Below are positions 35,908 through 44,432 of a DNA stretch of 63,377 nucleotides, in pieces; position 1 is the first letter of the stretch; each line of letters starts with the position of its first letter. A model generated the notes under the pieces. The model was given only the letters and a program-made list of their open reading frames with translations. It was not told where the DNA came from and did no database searches. Made by a program: the position numbers and the translations under genes. The DNA lies in the NCBI GenBank assembly GCA_947632035.1, contig CANRNR010000002.1, positions 64,001-127,377 of the forward strand. Direction: 5' to 3'. Source of the stretch: an uncultured Clostridia bacterium (GTDB taxonomy: Bacteria; Bacillota; Clostridia; TANB77; CAG-508).

Positions 35908-36742
35908 TCCAGAAGAAATAAATAATTTAATAAAAAAATTAAGCCAAGTACCAGATGAAGTATGGAAAAAAGCTATAAAAGAAGTGGAGGAAGAATATTT
36001 GAACGAAGATAAAAAATTAGAAGAAGCAATAAAAGAATTACAAAAGCGAATAGAAATGCTTAAAAGACACATAAAAAGCTATGAAGAAAGCAATTGTAAA
36101 ACAAATGTATATTTACAATTAATAAAAGAAAAAAATGCGATTGAAACAGTATTAAAAGCATTAGAAAACAAACAAACTTTAATATATAAGCTAGAATCAG
36201 GAGAAGATTTTACTAGCGAGCAAGTCAAATTTTTGGAAAAGAATTTTATATCTAAAAAGAAAATAGAAGAATATCTTGCAGAAGAAACAGAAAAATATAA
36301 AGTTTACAAAAAAGAAGTAGATAAAAATGAAAATTTAAGAGGACAATTATGGCATCATATGGGAGCAAAAAATATGTGCGAAAAAATGTTAGGTATTGAA
36401 AAGACAGTTACACTAGATAAAGAATTATTGGAGGATAATAATATGTTAGTATTACCAATAAAAAAGAAATGGTTTGATATGATAAAAAGTGGCGAAAAGA
36501 AAGAAGAATATAGAGAAATAAAGCCATATTGGACAAGTAGATTAGAACGATTTTTACCAATAATAAAACCAAATAGCAGTATAGCTGCAACATTTAATGT
36601 AATTTTGAAAAATGGATATAAAAAAGATAGTCCACAACTAGAATGCAGTTGCAAATTAAGAATAGGACACGGCAAAGAAGAATGGGGAGCAGAACCAGGA
36701 AAAGAATATTATATTTTAGAAATACTGGAGGTATTATGTTAG
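35897..36742 (+). CDS. Coiled-coil protein fused to a C-terminal ASCH domain
   Basis: 281 residues. About residues 1-180 are charged coiled coil. Residues about 183-281 (LPIKKKWFDMIKSGEKKEEYREIKPYW...YYILEILEV) form an ASCH domain, an RNA-binding PUA-like fold. Just before it lies a good internal ribosome binding site (GGAGG, 36429-36433) and an in-frame ATG at 36442, so the ASCH domain alone may also be made. Phage ASCH proteins are of unsettled function; RNA binding is presumed. Confidence 0.75.
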   Translation: MINNPEEINNLIKKLSQVPDEVWKKAIKEVEEEYLNEDKKLEEAIKELQKRIEMLKRHIKSYEESNCKTNVYLQLIKEKNAIETVLKALENKQTLIYKLESGEDFTSEQVKFLEKNFISKKKIEEYLAEETEKYKVYKKEVDKNENLRGQLWHHMGAKNMCEKMLGIEKTVTLDKELLEDNNMLVLPIKKKWFDMIKSGEKKEEYREIKPYWTSRLERFLPIIKPNSSIAATFNVILKNGYKKDSPQLECSCKLRIGHGKEEWGAEPGKEYYILEILEVLC

Positions 36743-36743
36743 T

Positions 36744-37133
36744 ATGAATAATACAGAAAAATCATTTAAAAATTTATCAGAAATAGTGCAAGCATCTGAA
36801 GATGATATAAAAAACAATAATAAAAATGTAACAGCAATTTTAGATTTAGATGACTTAAAAGCTTTACGAACAATATTATTTGAATTTGAAAAATTAAAGC
36901 AAGACAACTATAAATTAGATAGAGAAAATCAATTATTATTTGAAATTGAAGAAGAACATAAAAAACTTAATGGTGAATTAAATGTTAATTTGAAAAATTC
37001 TATACCAAAAAAGAAAATAGAAGATAAGATATTACAAGAGTGGCAAAAATGCCCTAAAAATTCAATAAATGATTTTGCTATAGTAGAAAGAGATAATAAA
37101 ATACAAGTTTTACAAGAATTATTGGAGGAATAG
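36744..37133 (+). CDS. Hypothetical phage protein, coiled coil
   Basis: 129 residues. Acidic start, central LLFEIEEEHKKLNGEL coiled coil, basic end. GGAGG lies inside the end of the preceding gene. Function unknown. Confidence 0.55.
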   Translation: MNNTEKSFKNLSEIVQASEDDIKNNNKNVTAILDLDDLKALRTILFEFEKLKQDNYKLDRENQLLFEIEEEHKKLNGELNVNLKNSIPKKKIEDKILQEWQKCPKNSINDFAIVERDNKIQVLQELLEE

Positions 37134-37136
37134 CTT

Positions 37137-37358
37137 ATGGAATTAGAAGAAGCAATAAAAAGATGTCAAAAATTAGTGACAACCAAATTTAATAATGATT
37201 ATTCAATAGATGGTATGGACAAAGAAGCTATAGAAAAACTATTAAAAGCAGTAGAAAAATTACAAAAAGATATGACATTTATTATTCATCAAACTAAAAA
37301 TAATAAACAATTTCAATGTAATTGTATTTATGAACAAGGAGAATTTAATGAAAACTGA
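37137..37358 (+). CDS. Hypothetical phage protein (73 aa)
   Basis: GGAGGAATAGCTT before ATG 37137. Helical, with EAIKRCQKLVTTKF and AIEKLLKAVEKLQKD. Function unknown. Confidence 0.55.
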   Translation: MELEEAIKRCQKLVTTKFNNDYSIDGMDKEAIEKLLKAVEKLQKDMTFIIHQTKNNKQFQCNCIYEQGEFNEN

Positions 37359-37518
37359 AAAAATAGAAGAATTATATGAAGACTTTATAGAAGCGGATGA
37401 ATCTTTCAACAAAAGAAAAAGCAAAAATAATAAAGAAAAATTAATAAAGTCAATAGCAATATTACAAAATTCGTTAAGTATGAAAAAAAGAGAAATAAAA
37501 GATATTTATATAAAATAA
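37348..37518 (+). CDS. Hypothetical phage protein (56 aa)
   Basis: ATG 37348, AAGGAG seven bases upstream, overlapping the previous gene by 11 bases. Charged and helical. Function unknown. Confidence 0.5.
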   Translation: MKTEKIEELYEDFIEADESFNKRKSKNNKEKLIKSIAILQNSLSMKKREIKDIYIK

Positions 37519-37530
37519 AGGAGGGTACTT

Positions 37531-38007
37531 ATGACAAAAGAATTGCTAATTTTATTATTAAAAGGATATAAAGAAAACAAAGCAAGTTTAAAATTGAAAT
37601 TAAGAGAAAAAGAAAAAATACTAAGAAAATTGGAAGAAATAAAAGAAGTAGAATTAAAATCAAACATAACAGAAATTAATGGAGATATACATAGCAAAAA
37701 TAGCATTAGTGATAAAGTAGGAAATGTTGCAAGTAATAATATAGAGTTAGAAGCGGATCTAAATAAAAAGTTAAATACAGTAGAAGAAGATATAAATGAA
37801 ATAAGCAGTAATATTGAAGAAGTAGATATTAGATTAGAATCTTTGAAATACAAAGAAAAACAAGTAATAATTGCTTATTACATAGAGGGTTGTACCTATG
37901 AAGACATAGGAAATAGAGTATATTTAAATTTGTTTAATCAAACACGTTCGGCTAGGAATATACAAAATATAGTAGATAAAGCAACAGAAAAAATGGCAAA
38001 AATATAA
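37531..38007 (+). CDS. ArpU-like late regulator / sigma-70 region-4-like protein
   Basis: 158 residues, RBS GGAGGG. Long coiled coil (about 15-105) followed by LKYKEKQVIIAYYIEGCTYEDIGNRVYL...QNIVDKATEKM, a region-4-like helix-turn-helix as in ArpU-family phage late-gene activators. Its position between early genes and the structural RNA/packaging genes supports a role in switching on late transcription. Confidence 0.75.
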   Translation: MTKELLILLLKGYKENKASLKLKLREKEKILRKLEEIKEVELKSNITEINGDIHSKNSISDKVGNVASNNIELEADLNKKLNTVEEDINEISSNIEEVDIRLESLKYKEKQVIIAYYIEGCTYEDIGNRVYLNLFNQTRSARNIQNIVDKATEKMAKI

Positions 38008-38086
38008 AATTTCATAAAAATTTCATAAAAATTGCTTGTTTTTTTCGTAGTTTTTTAAAAATCAATATATTATAATTATAATAGCG

Positions 38087-38735
38087 ATAGAAGTTAAGAG
38101 AAATATTCTTAATGTTCTATTGAAAAATTAAAGAAAGCGCGATTTTGTGGTTTCAGTTAGGTTGTACCTCAACAGCCTAATGCCAAAATACATATTAACC
38201 ATGTGCAAATTACAATGTCATGTAACATGGAATTATTCAATAAGTAGTCAGCTAAAAGGATACTTTTAGAAGGTTGCTTTCTGTGTATAGTAATATATAT
38301 AGAGAAGATGTAAAAGTCAATAACGAATAATGTGCATTAAAATATTGCTTAATAAAACACTAGAATTGTCGTAGTCGTAATAGACGAGCTAGTAGCTAAT
38401 AAGCCTATACGTTGCATTTGACAAATGTAAACCAATATAGGTAGTGTCAAAATAAGACTATTTCTCGTGAAGGTGCTGAAAAGTACCTATAAGACATAAC
38501 TAGGTTAAAGTAGCTCAAGAGAGATGCTTTTAGAAAAAAGATTTTGAAGTTTTTGTAAAATCAAAAAAACAATTATCTGAATGATGGGTGAAATTTAGAA
38601 GTAATCAATCTTCTATGTGCTAGAAAGGGACAAGAAGTATATAGGTAGCTCCTATATGCTCAGACTTGTTCTCACAGTGGTTGAAAAATTAAGAAAATAA
38701 TTTAATGTAAGAGGAAACTCTAATAATGTATTTAT
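38087..38735 (+). ncRNA. Large structured RNA, ROOL/GOLLD-type candidate
   Basis: About 650 gene-free bases between the late regulator and a tRNA, in a phage that otherwise packs genes tightly. Many local helices are visible: GATAGAA..TTAAGA/TCTTAA..TTCTAT (38086-38120), TTAGG-TTG/CAA-CCTAA (38157-38180), AGGTGCT-GAAA-AGTACCT with a GNRA loop (38471-38488) and GACAAG..ATATAGG/CCTATAT..CTTGT (38629-38669). ROOL and GOLLD are large ornate RNAs found in Firmicutes prophages, usually beside tRNAs. The assignment is by size, context and structure, not by a covariance model. Tandem TATAAT boxes (38071-38082) may be the promoter. Confidence 0.7.
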
Positions 38736-38739
38736 ATAT

Positions 38740-38816
38740 TGCGATTGTAGAGAAAAGGAAATCTCGCTAGTCTCATAAGCTAGAGAAAGATGGTTCAATT
38801 CCATCCATCGCAACCA
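38740..38816 (+). tRNA. Phage-encoded tRNA with CAT anticodon
   Basis: 77-nt cloverleaf with encoded CCA: acceptor TGCGATT/CATCGCA with one mismatch at the base, D stem GAGA/TCTC, anticodon arm CTAGT-CTCATAA-GCTAG, T arm GATGG-TTCAATT-CCATC. It is not an initiator, as the G-C triplet is absent. It may be elongator Met, or an Ile(AUA) tRNA after lysidine modification; ATA is abundant in this phage. Confidence 0.85.
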
Positions 38817-38859
38817 AACGGCTAATTAAGAAGATATTAATTAATAAAATGCCGTACTC

Positions 38860-38889
38860 AAAAGAGCTTATTACAATAGGCTCTTTTTC
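38860..38889 (+). terminator. Terminator after the structured RNA and tRNA
   Basis: AAAGAGC / GCTCTTT hairpin followed by TTT. It ends the RNA-tRNA unit before the packaging genes. The rest of the 992-base stretch 38008-38999 holds the RNA, the tRNA and the leader of 39000-39191. Confidence 0.8.
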
Positions 38890-38999
38890 ATTGCAATCAA
38901 TATGCTAGGTAATTGATATAGATTTCTGGCAAAATCTCCTTTATTAGAATAGTGAGAACTTTCCTAGCGAGTTCTTAATAAAAAAACAAAGGAGAAAAA

Positions 39000-39191
39000 A
39001 TGGAATTGTGCGAAACCTGTAAAAAAGAAAAGTGTAACAAATCATTAATAATAATAGAAGAAGGAAATTTAAAAACAATAAAATGTGTAGAGTATGAAAA
39101 AGATATTTCAAAAATTAGAGGATATGAGAAACTTATAAAAAGAAGTGCAAAACCAAAACCAGTAATTATGAAAGGATTATTAAGACCTTGA
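39000..39191 (+). CDS. Small Cys-containing phage protein (63 aa)
   Basis: AAAGGAG before ATG 39000. CETCKKEKC start and a later Cys suggest a small metal site; basic C-terminus. It precedes the HNH gene with overlapping stop and start (TTGA). Confidence 0.6.
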   Translation: MELCETCKKEKCNKSLIIIEEGNLKTIKCVEYEKDISKIRGYEKLIKRSAKPKPVIMKGLLRP

Positions 39192-39553
39192 AAAAAAGAA
39201 GAGCTAGAAGAAAATATTACAACTGGGTTAAAGAGATAGCAAAAGGCAATACTGATAAATTTTATAATTCTACAGCTTGGGATGAACTAAGAGAAAAAGT
39301 ATTAGAAAGAGACAAAGGAAAGTGTCAATTCTTTTTAGGCAAATGGAATGATGGAAAACATTTTCCAGACAAAATAAAAATAATAAACGCAGATACAGTA
39401 CATCATATTATACCTATAAAGCAAAGACCAGATTTAGCATTAGATATTAATAATTGTATAAGCCTAAGTTTTGAAGCACACGAAATAATAGAAGAAAGGC
39501 ATAGATGGAGCTGGAAAAAAAAGAAAAAGCCATTAACAAAGGAGAGATGGTAA
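39188..39553 (+). CDS. HNH endonuclease of the packaging module
   Basis: 121 residues from TTG 39188. Basic N-terminus, KFYNSTAWDELREKVLERDKGKC, then DTVHHIIPIKQRPDLALDINNCISLSFEAHEIIEERH with the HH-N-H set. HNH proteins next to terminase genes stimulate genome packaging in HK97- and phi-type phages; that role is inferred from its place. Confidence 0.9.
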   Translation: MKKRRARRKYYNWVKEIAKGNTDKFYNSTAWDELREKVLERDKGKCQFFLGKWNDGKHFPDKIKIINADTVHHIIPIKQRPDLALDINNCISLSFEAHEIIEERHRWSWKKKKKPLTKERW

Positions 39554-39554
39554 T

Positions 39555-39984
39555 ATGAAGTTAGAACATTTAATTAATGCATATAAATTAAATAAAATAG
39601 ATGCAACAGTAAAAGATATGAGTAACGAAGACGAAAGAGCAGGGGTAATAAATTTTGCAAATGGAATATCAGCAAGTTATTTATTAGATGATGAAGATAT
39701 AGTAATTGTCATGAAAATATTTTTTAATTGTTTAGCAAGAGGAAGCACGAAGTTAAATGCTCAATTAAGTCATGTAATTAAGGTAATACAAGTAATGCAA
39801 AATACAATAATGTTGTTAGCTAATATTCCGCAGAAAGAATGCAATATGATATTAGAAAAGTTAGGGCTATTTGATAATACATTTCAGAAGCGGAAAGAAA
39901 ATAAAACATTTAGAACATAGTTATGAGATAGAAGTAATAGATGGTCTATTATGTTTAAGTATAAATGAATTGGAGGAGAAATAG
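39555..39984 (+). CDS. Phage protein before the small terminase, frame continues past a CGG codon by +1
   Basis: Codons 1-112 give a helical protein (MKLEHLINAYKLNKIDATVKD...). Codon 113 is CGG (39891-39893) and frame 0 ends eight codons later at 39920, leaving an unusual 64-base gap. Skipping the C gives FQK-G-KKIKHLEHSYEIEVIDGLLCLSI..., stopping at 39984, directly before the next ATG at 39985. The 142-residue product removes the gap. No family recognised. Confidence 0.75.
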
Positions 39985-40302
39985 ATGGAAAAAAATGAAA
40001 GAAAGATTGATAGATACGAAGAGGCAAAAAGAAAAGTACTTATAAAAACAAATGATCCTTATACTAGCGACAAAGAAATAATAGAACATTTATCAAAAGA
40101 ATTAGAACAATGTCAAAATAGTATGTATAAAAAAGAGGGAATAATTGATAGCTTGAGCAAATTAATAAGCAATGAACAAGACTATAAAGAAGATAACGAA
40201 AATATATTAGACGATGATATAGAAGAAATTATAACAACAACTCAAATGGCAGATGGAAAGATAATAAAAACAATTACAGAGTATAAATATAAAGAGGATT
40301 AG
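39985..40302 (+). CDS. Hypothetical phage protein before terminase
   Basis: 105 residues, GGAGGAG upstream. Acidic, helical, with a C-terminal EEIITTTQMADGKIIKTITEYKYK stretch. Function unknown. The 111 bases after it hold no gene; a stop (TAG) precedes an AAGCGG there, so that CGG is not translated. Confidence 0.6.
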   Translation: MEKNERKIDRYEEAKRKVLIKTNDPYTSDKEIIEHLSKELEQCQNSMYKKEGIIDSLSKLISNEQDYKEDNENILDDDIEEIITTTQMADGKIIKTITEYKYKED

Positions 40303-40413
40303 AAGCGGAAACACCCCGGTCAAAATCTAGGTTTAAAATGAGCTTAAGGAGAGCGGGTGTGTGGTCTAGACTGTTCAACTTTTTCTATTTTCTCACGTGA
40401 AAGGGGGTATATT

Positions 40414-40743
40414 ATGACCAAAGAGAGCGAAGAAATAAAACAAATGAGGGAAGATTTACTAAATCAACTAATAGAACAAAACAAATTTGGAAAACATTTT
40501 GAAAGTTTAGTTGAGGATTATATAAATTTGGAAAAATTAAAAAGAAAAATACAGCGAGACATAGATAAGAATGGTTTAAGAGTTAAAGTAATGACGGGAA
40601 ATGGATTTGAATCAGAAAAACCTAATGAAAGCGTGCAAAATATTTTAAAAGTTAATGGACAACAATTAAAAATACTGCAAGACTTAGAACTAAAAGAACC
40701 ATCTCAGACACCGAAAGAGGGTGCGGGAGATGATTTGTTGTAA
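40414..40743 (+). CDS. Terminase small subunit, P27 family
   Basis: 109 residues from ATG 40414 (AAAGGGGG upstream). FGKHFESLVEDYINLEKLKRKIQRDIDKNGLRV and ESVQNILKVNGQQLKILQDLEL are the P27-type pattern. It recognises phage DNA for packaging and overlaps terL by 14 bases. Confidence 0.88.
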   Translation: MTKESEEIKQMREDLLNQLIEQNKFGKHFESLVEDYINLEKLKRKIQRDIDKNGLRVKVMTGNGFESEKPNESVQNILKVNGQQLKILQDLELKEPSQTPKEGAGDDLL

Positions 40744-42448
40744 AGAAATTGATGAATACATAAAATTTGTTGAAGAAAATCCAGATGAAACAGATGATGA
40801 AATAAAATTATTGATAAAAAATATTATAAAACCGACATTGTCAAGAGACGATGTCTTTTTTGATGAAGAAACATTTCATAATGCTGTAAAATATTGCGAA
40901 AAATGGTATTACAAATTATTTCCATATCAAAAATTTGCCTATGCATTATTTTTCATGTATGACAAAAACAATACAGACATAGTAATATTCCCAGACATTT
41001 TAATACTTATGGCCAGAGGAAATGGAAAAGATGGAATGATAATGCCATTAGCTAATTTTTTACAGACTCATTATTATGGTGTAAAAAATTATCATATAGA
41101 TATAGTTGCCACTTCAGAAGAACAAGCCTTAAATTCATTTAATGTTGTTTATAATATGTTAGAAGCCAATAAAAACATAATGAAAAAGTATTTTTATTGG
41201 AATAAAACAGAGGTAATAAACAAGATAACACATTCTATTTTAAGATATAACACAGCTAATGCTAAAACAAAAGATGGAAAACAAACAGGAATGATAATTT
41301 TTAATGAATTACACGCTTACGAAGATTATAAACAAATAAATGTATATAGTTCTGGATTAGGCAAAATAAAACATTCAAGAACAGTAACAATAACAACAAA
41401 TGGAACTGTTAGAGAAGGACCTCTAGATGAAAAATTGGCTATGGCAAAATTAATTTTGAATGGAGAAAATAACTTTTTAGGTTTGTTGCCAATTATATAC
41501 AAAATAAATGATGTAGAAACAGTAGATATACCTATGAAGAAATTCCTAGAAACAGGAAATAAAGAAGATATAGACATAACAGTCTGGGTTCAAGCAAATC
41601 CTAGTTTAAGATATATGCCAATACTTAAAAATGAGCTAATTAGAGACTATTTGAAAATGAAAAAGCAAAAATCTTATAAAGTAGAATTTTATGCTAAAAG
41701 AATGAATTTACCGCAACAAGATGAAGAAGATGTAGTAACAGATTGGCAAAACATTTTAAGAGCATCTTATGAAGATATAGATAAGCAAATTCCAAGAAAA
41801 ACGGGAGATATAGAAGGTAAAAAAGCAATAATTGGTATAGATTATGCTTCACTAAATGATTTTGCAAGTGCAGGATTCTTATTTAAAGTAAATGGAGAAT
41901 ATATTTGGAGGCAAAGGACATGGGTATGTTCAAAAAGTAAATTCTTTGGAGATATTAATTTTCCATTTCAAAATATTGGACAAGAGGGATTTGAGGATTT
42001 TGTTATAGTAGATACACAAACTATAGATGCTGAAGAAATTGTAATATGGCTTATTCAAGAAATGTCAAAATACAATATACAAAAATGGATTATGGATATG
42101 TATAGATTTCTTTTATTAAAGCAAGTATTTGAAAAGTTTAATATATCAATAGAAACAAAAGAAAATCCCTACGGGCAAATAAGAATGATAAGAAGATTTG
42201 ATAGTATTACAGCTATTGTTGCACCTAGAATTGAGATAGCATTTTCAGAAGGAAAAATTAATATAGGTGATAGTGCAATTATGAGATGGGCAATAAATAA
42301 TACTGCAATACAAATTGGAAAAGATGGAAATAAAAAATATGTGAAAATAGAGCCAAAATTAAGAAAAAACGACCCTTTTATGGCATTTGTTGCTGCGATG
42401 AGCGGGCAAGAGTTGCTAGACGAAGAGGTCATCTATGCTTATGTTTAA
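40730..42448 (+). CDS. Terminase large subunit
   Basis: 572 residues from ATG 40730. ATPase: Walker-A-like ARGNGKDGM (about 90), VATSEEQA, Walker B IIFNELHAYE (about 190) and a TTNGT coupling motif. Nuclease: GIDYASLNDFASAG (about 365), further Asp in VDTQTIDAEE, and an end with KNDPFMAFVAAMSG. It cuts and pumps the phage DNA into proheads. Confidence 0.95.
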   Translation: MICCKEIDEYIKFVEENPDETDDEIKLLIKNIIKPTLSRDDVFFDEETFHNAVKYCEKWYYKLFPYQKFAYALFFMYDKNNTDIVIFPDILILMARGNGKDGMIMPLANFLQTHYYGVKNYHIDIVATSEEQALNSFNVVYNMLEANKNIMKKYFYWNKTEVINKITHSILRYNTANAKTKDGKQTGMIIFNELHAYEDYKQINVYSSGLGKIKHSRTVTITTNGTVREGPLDEKLAMAKLILNGENNFLGLLPIIYKINDVETVDIPMKKFLETGNKEDIDITVWVQANPSLRYMPILKNELIRDYLKMKKQKSYKVEFYAKRMNLPQQDEEDVVTDWQNILRASYEDIDKQIPRKTGDIEGKKAIIGIDYASLNDFASAGFLFKVNGEYIWRQRTWVCSKSKFFGDINFPFQNIGQEGFEDFVIVDTQTIDAEEIVIWLIQEMSKYNIQKWIMDMYRFLLLKQVFEKFNISIETKENPYGQIRMIRRFDSITAIVAPRIEIAFSEGKINIGDSAIMRWAINNTAIQIGKDGNKKYVKIEPKLRKNDPFMAFVAAMSGQELLDEEVIYAYV

Positions 42449-42460
42449 AAGGAGGCAATT

Positions 42461-43639
42461 ATGATATTAGACAAACTTTTTAAAAATTCAAAAGGTGAAT
42501 TTTTTAATATAATAGATGTTTTGCTTGGAGATGGTGAAAACAATAACTATATTTATACATTAGCGGAAGCACACGCAATCGACATAATTGCAAAAACAAT
42601 ATCTAAATGTGAAATACAAACATTTGAAAGTAAAGATAATAAAGTAGAAGAAACAAAGAGCGATTTATATTGGACTTTAAATATACAGCCTAATTTTAAC
42701 GAAAGTGGGACAAGTTTTATATATAAATTGATTACTCAATTACTTGTTGAAAAAAGAGCATTAGTAGTTATTAATAAAACACCAAAAACGAATTTTTTAT
42801 ATGTAGCCGATGACTTCAATGCAAATAGTAAAATATTAGTAGGAAAGACATTTACCAATATTAAAATTTCTGATAACGAAGGAAATTCTATAATACTAGA
42901 GAAGCCTTACAATACAGAAAATTCAATTTACTATTCGATAAAAAATACAAAATTAGCAACAGCTAGTGAGTCATTTAAAAGCAAATCGGCTAAAATATTG
43001 AAAACTACTCAAAATGCTTTTATTAAATCTAACACGCCAAAATGGAGATTAAAATTTCCAGGACAACAACCAACAATGTTAGATCCAAAAACAAATCAGC
43101 CAATTACTTATGACGAATATAAGAAAAAAGTAACAGATGGTATATTTAGTGAAGAAGAAGCGATTATATTACTTTCAGAGATATTTGATTTAGTAAATTT
43201 AAACAAAGATTCAAATAAAGACTTAGCGGAATTTTCAACAATTGTTAAACAAATCGGAGATAGTGTTTCTCAAAAATGGAATATACCATTAGATATTTTT
43301 TACGGAAGCAAAACAGAAAAATCAACAGGAACAAATGATTTTATAACTTTTGCAGTAGACCCATATTTTGAATTATTAGAAGATGGTTTCAATAGTTCTT
43401 TAGTAGGAAAAGAAAGTTACTTAAAAGGCGAATATGTCATGTTTAATAGGTTTTCACTTCAACATAAAGATATATTTGATAGTGCGAACGGAATTGACAA
43501 ATTAATTGGAGATGGTTTTAGTAGAAACGAAATAAATAAGTTTTTAAGATTACCTAAAATAAATGAAGATTGGGCAAATGAACATAATTTAACTAAAAAT
43601 TATGGAAAAATGGAAGGAGGTGCGAAAAATGAGGAATAA
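42461..43639 (+). CDS. Portal protein, HK97 type
   Basis: 392 residues, AAAGGAGG upstream. AEAHAIDIIAKTISKCEIQTF start, SDLYWTLNIQPN and RNEINKFLRLPKINED near the end are the Phage_portal pattern. It forms the dodecameric ring at the capsid vertex, between terminase and protease as usual. Confidence 0.92.
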   Translation: MILDKLFKNSKGEFFNIIDVLLGDGENNNYIYTLAEAHAIDIIAKTISKCEIQTFESKDNKVEETKSDLYWTLNIQPNFNESGTSFIYKLITQLLVEKRALVVINKTPKTNFLYVADDFNANSKILVGKTFTNIKISDNEGNSIILEKPYNTENSIYYSIKNTKLATASESFKSKSAKILKTTQNAFIKSNTPKWRLKFPGQQPTMLDPKTNQPITYDEYKKKVTDGIFSEEEAIILLSEIFDLVNLNKDSNKDLAEFSTIVKQIGDSVSQKWNIPLDIFYGSKTEKSTGTNDFITFAVDPYFELLEDGFNSSLVGKESYLKGEYVMFNRFSLQHKDIFDSANGIDKLIGDGFSRNEINKFLRLPKINEDWANEHNLTKNYGKMEGGAKNEE

Positions 43640-44414
43640 TTTTTATAGTTTTGAAAAAAACACAGATACAAGTGCGGACCTATATATATATGGAGATATA
43701 ACTTCATATGAATGGGACGAATCAGATGTATCTGCTTTTGGATTTAAAAAAGATTTAGATAATTTAGGAGATGTATCAGAAATTAATGTTCATATTAACT
43801 CTTATGGTGGTTCAACTTTTCAGGGATTAGCTATATATAACTTATTAAAACAACACAAAGCAACCATTAATGTATATGTAGATGGAATCGCAGCATCATC
43901 AGCTTCTATCATAGCGATGGCAGGTGATAAAATTTTTATGCCAAAAACATCTTTAATAATGATCCATAATTGCTGGACTTATGTAGCTGGAAATGCAAAA
44001 GAATTAAGAAAAACAGCAGAAGATATGGAGAAACTTGCTACTGCATACAGAGAAGCTTATTTATCTAAAATAAAAATTTCAGAAGAAGAACTAAATAAGC
44101 TGCTAGACGAAGAAACTTATTTAACTGCAGACGAATGTATAGAAAAGGGATTCGCAGATGAAATTATTGAATTAAGGGAAAATACAGAAATTAATCAATA
44201 TGCAAGTATGAACATTTTAAAACTGGTAAATAAGTTAAAAGAAAAAAACAAGCAAGAAGAAAAAATAGAGCTTAATGAAGAAGTTATTGATAAATTAGCT
44301 AAAAAAATAACCAATCAATTAATTAAAGAAAAAGTTGATACACAAATTGATTCAAAAATTAATAATCAGATTAAAGAAGATGCGTGGGCATCTTTTTTTA
44401 ATACAAAAAAATAA
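43629..44414 (+). CDS. ClpP-like head maturation protease
   Basis: 261 residues from ATG 43629 (GGAGGTG upstream, overlapping the portal end). ClpP fold: INSYGGSTFQGLAIYNLL, catalytic Ser in GIAASSASIIAM, catalytic His in IMIHNCW. The C-terminal 70 residues are Lys/Glu-rich helices, probably a scaffold segment, since no separate scaffold gene is present. Confidence 0.94.
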   Translation: MRNNFYSFEKNTDTSADLYIYGDITSYEWDESDVSAFGFKKDLDNLGDVSEINVHINSYGGSTFQGLAIYNLLKQHKATINVYVDGIAASSASIIAMAGDKIFMPKTSLIMIHNCWTYVAGNAKELRKTAEDMEKLATAYREAYLSKIKISEEELNKLLDEETYLTADECIEKGFADEIIELRENTEINQYASMNILKLVNKLKEKNKQEEKIELNEEVIDKLAKKITNQLIKEKVDTQIDSKINNQIKEDAWASFFNTKK

Positions 44415-44432
44415 AAAAAGGAAGGTAAAAAA

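Noticed and set aside
40303-40330. AAGCGG and CCCCGG after the gene ending at 40302
   Set aside because: A TAG stop precedes them, so they are untranslated.
40721-40729. In-frame CGG at the start of the large terminase
   Set aside because: It lies between a GTG and the better ATG at 40730 and is probably not translated in that frame.
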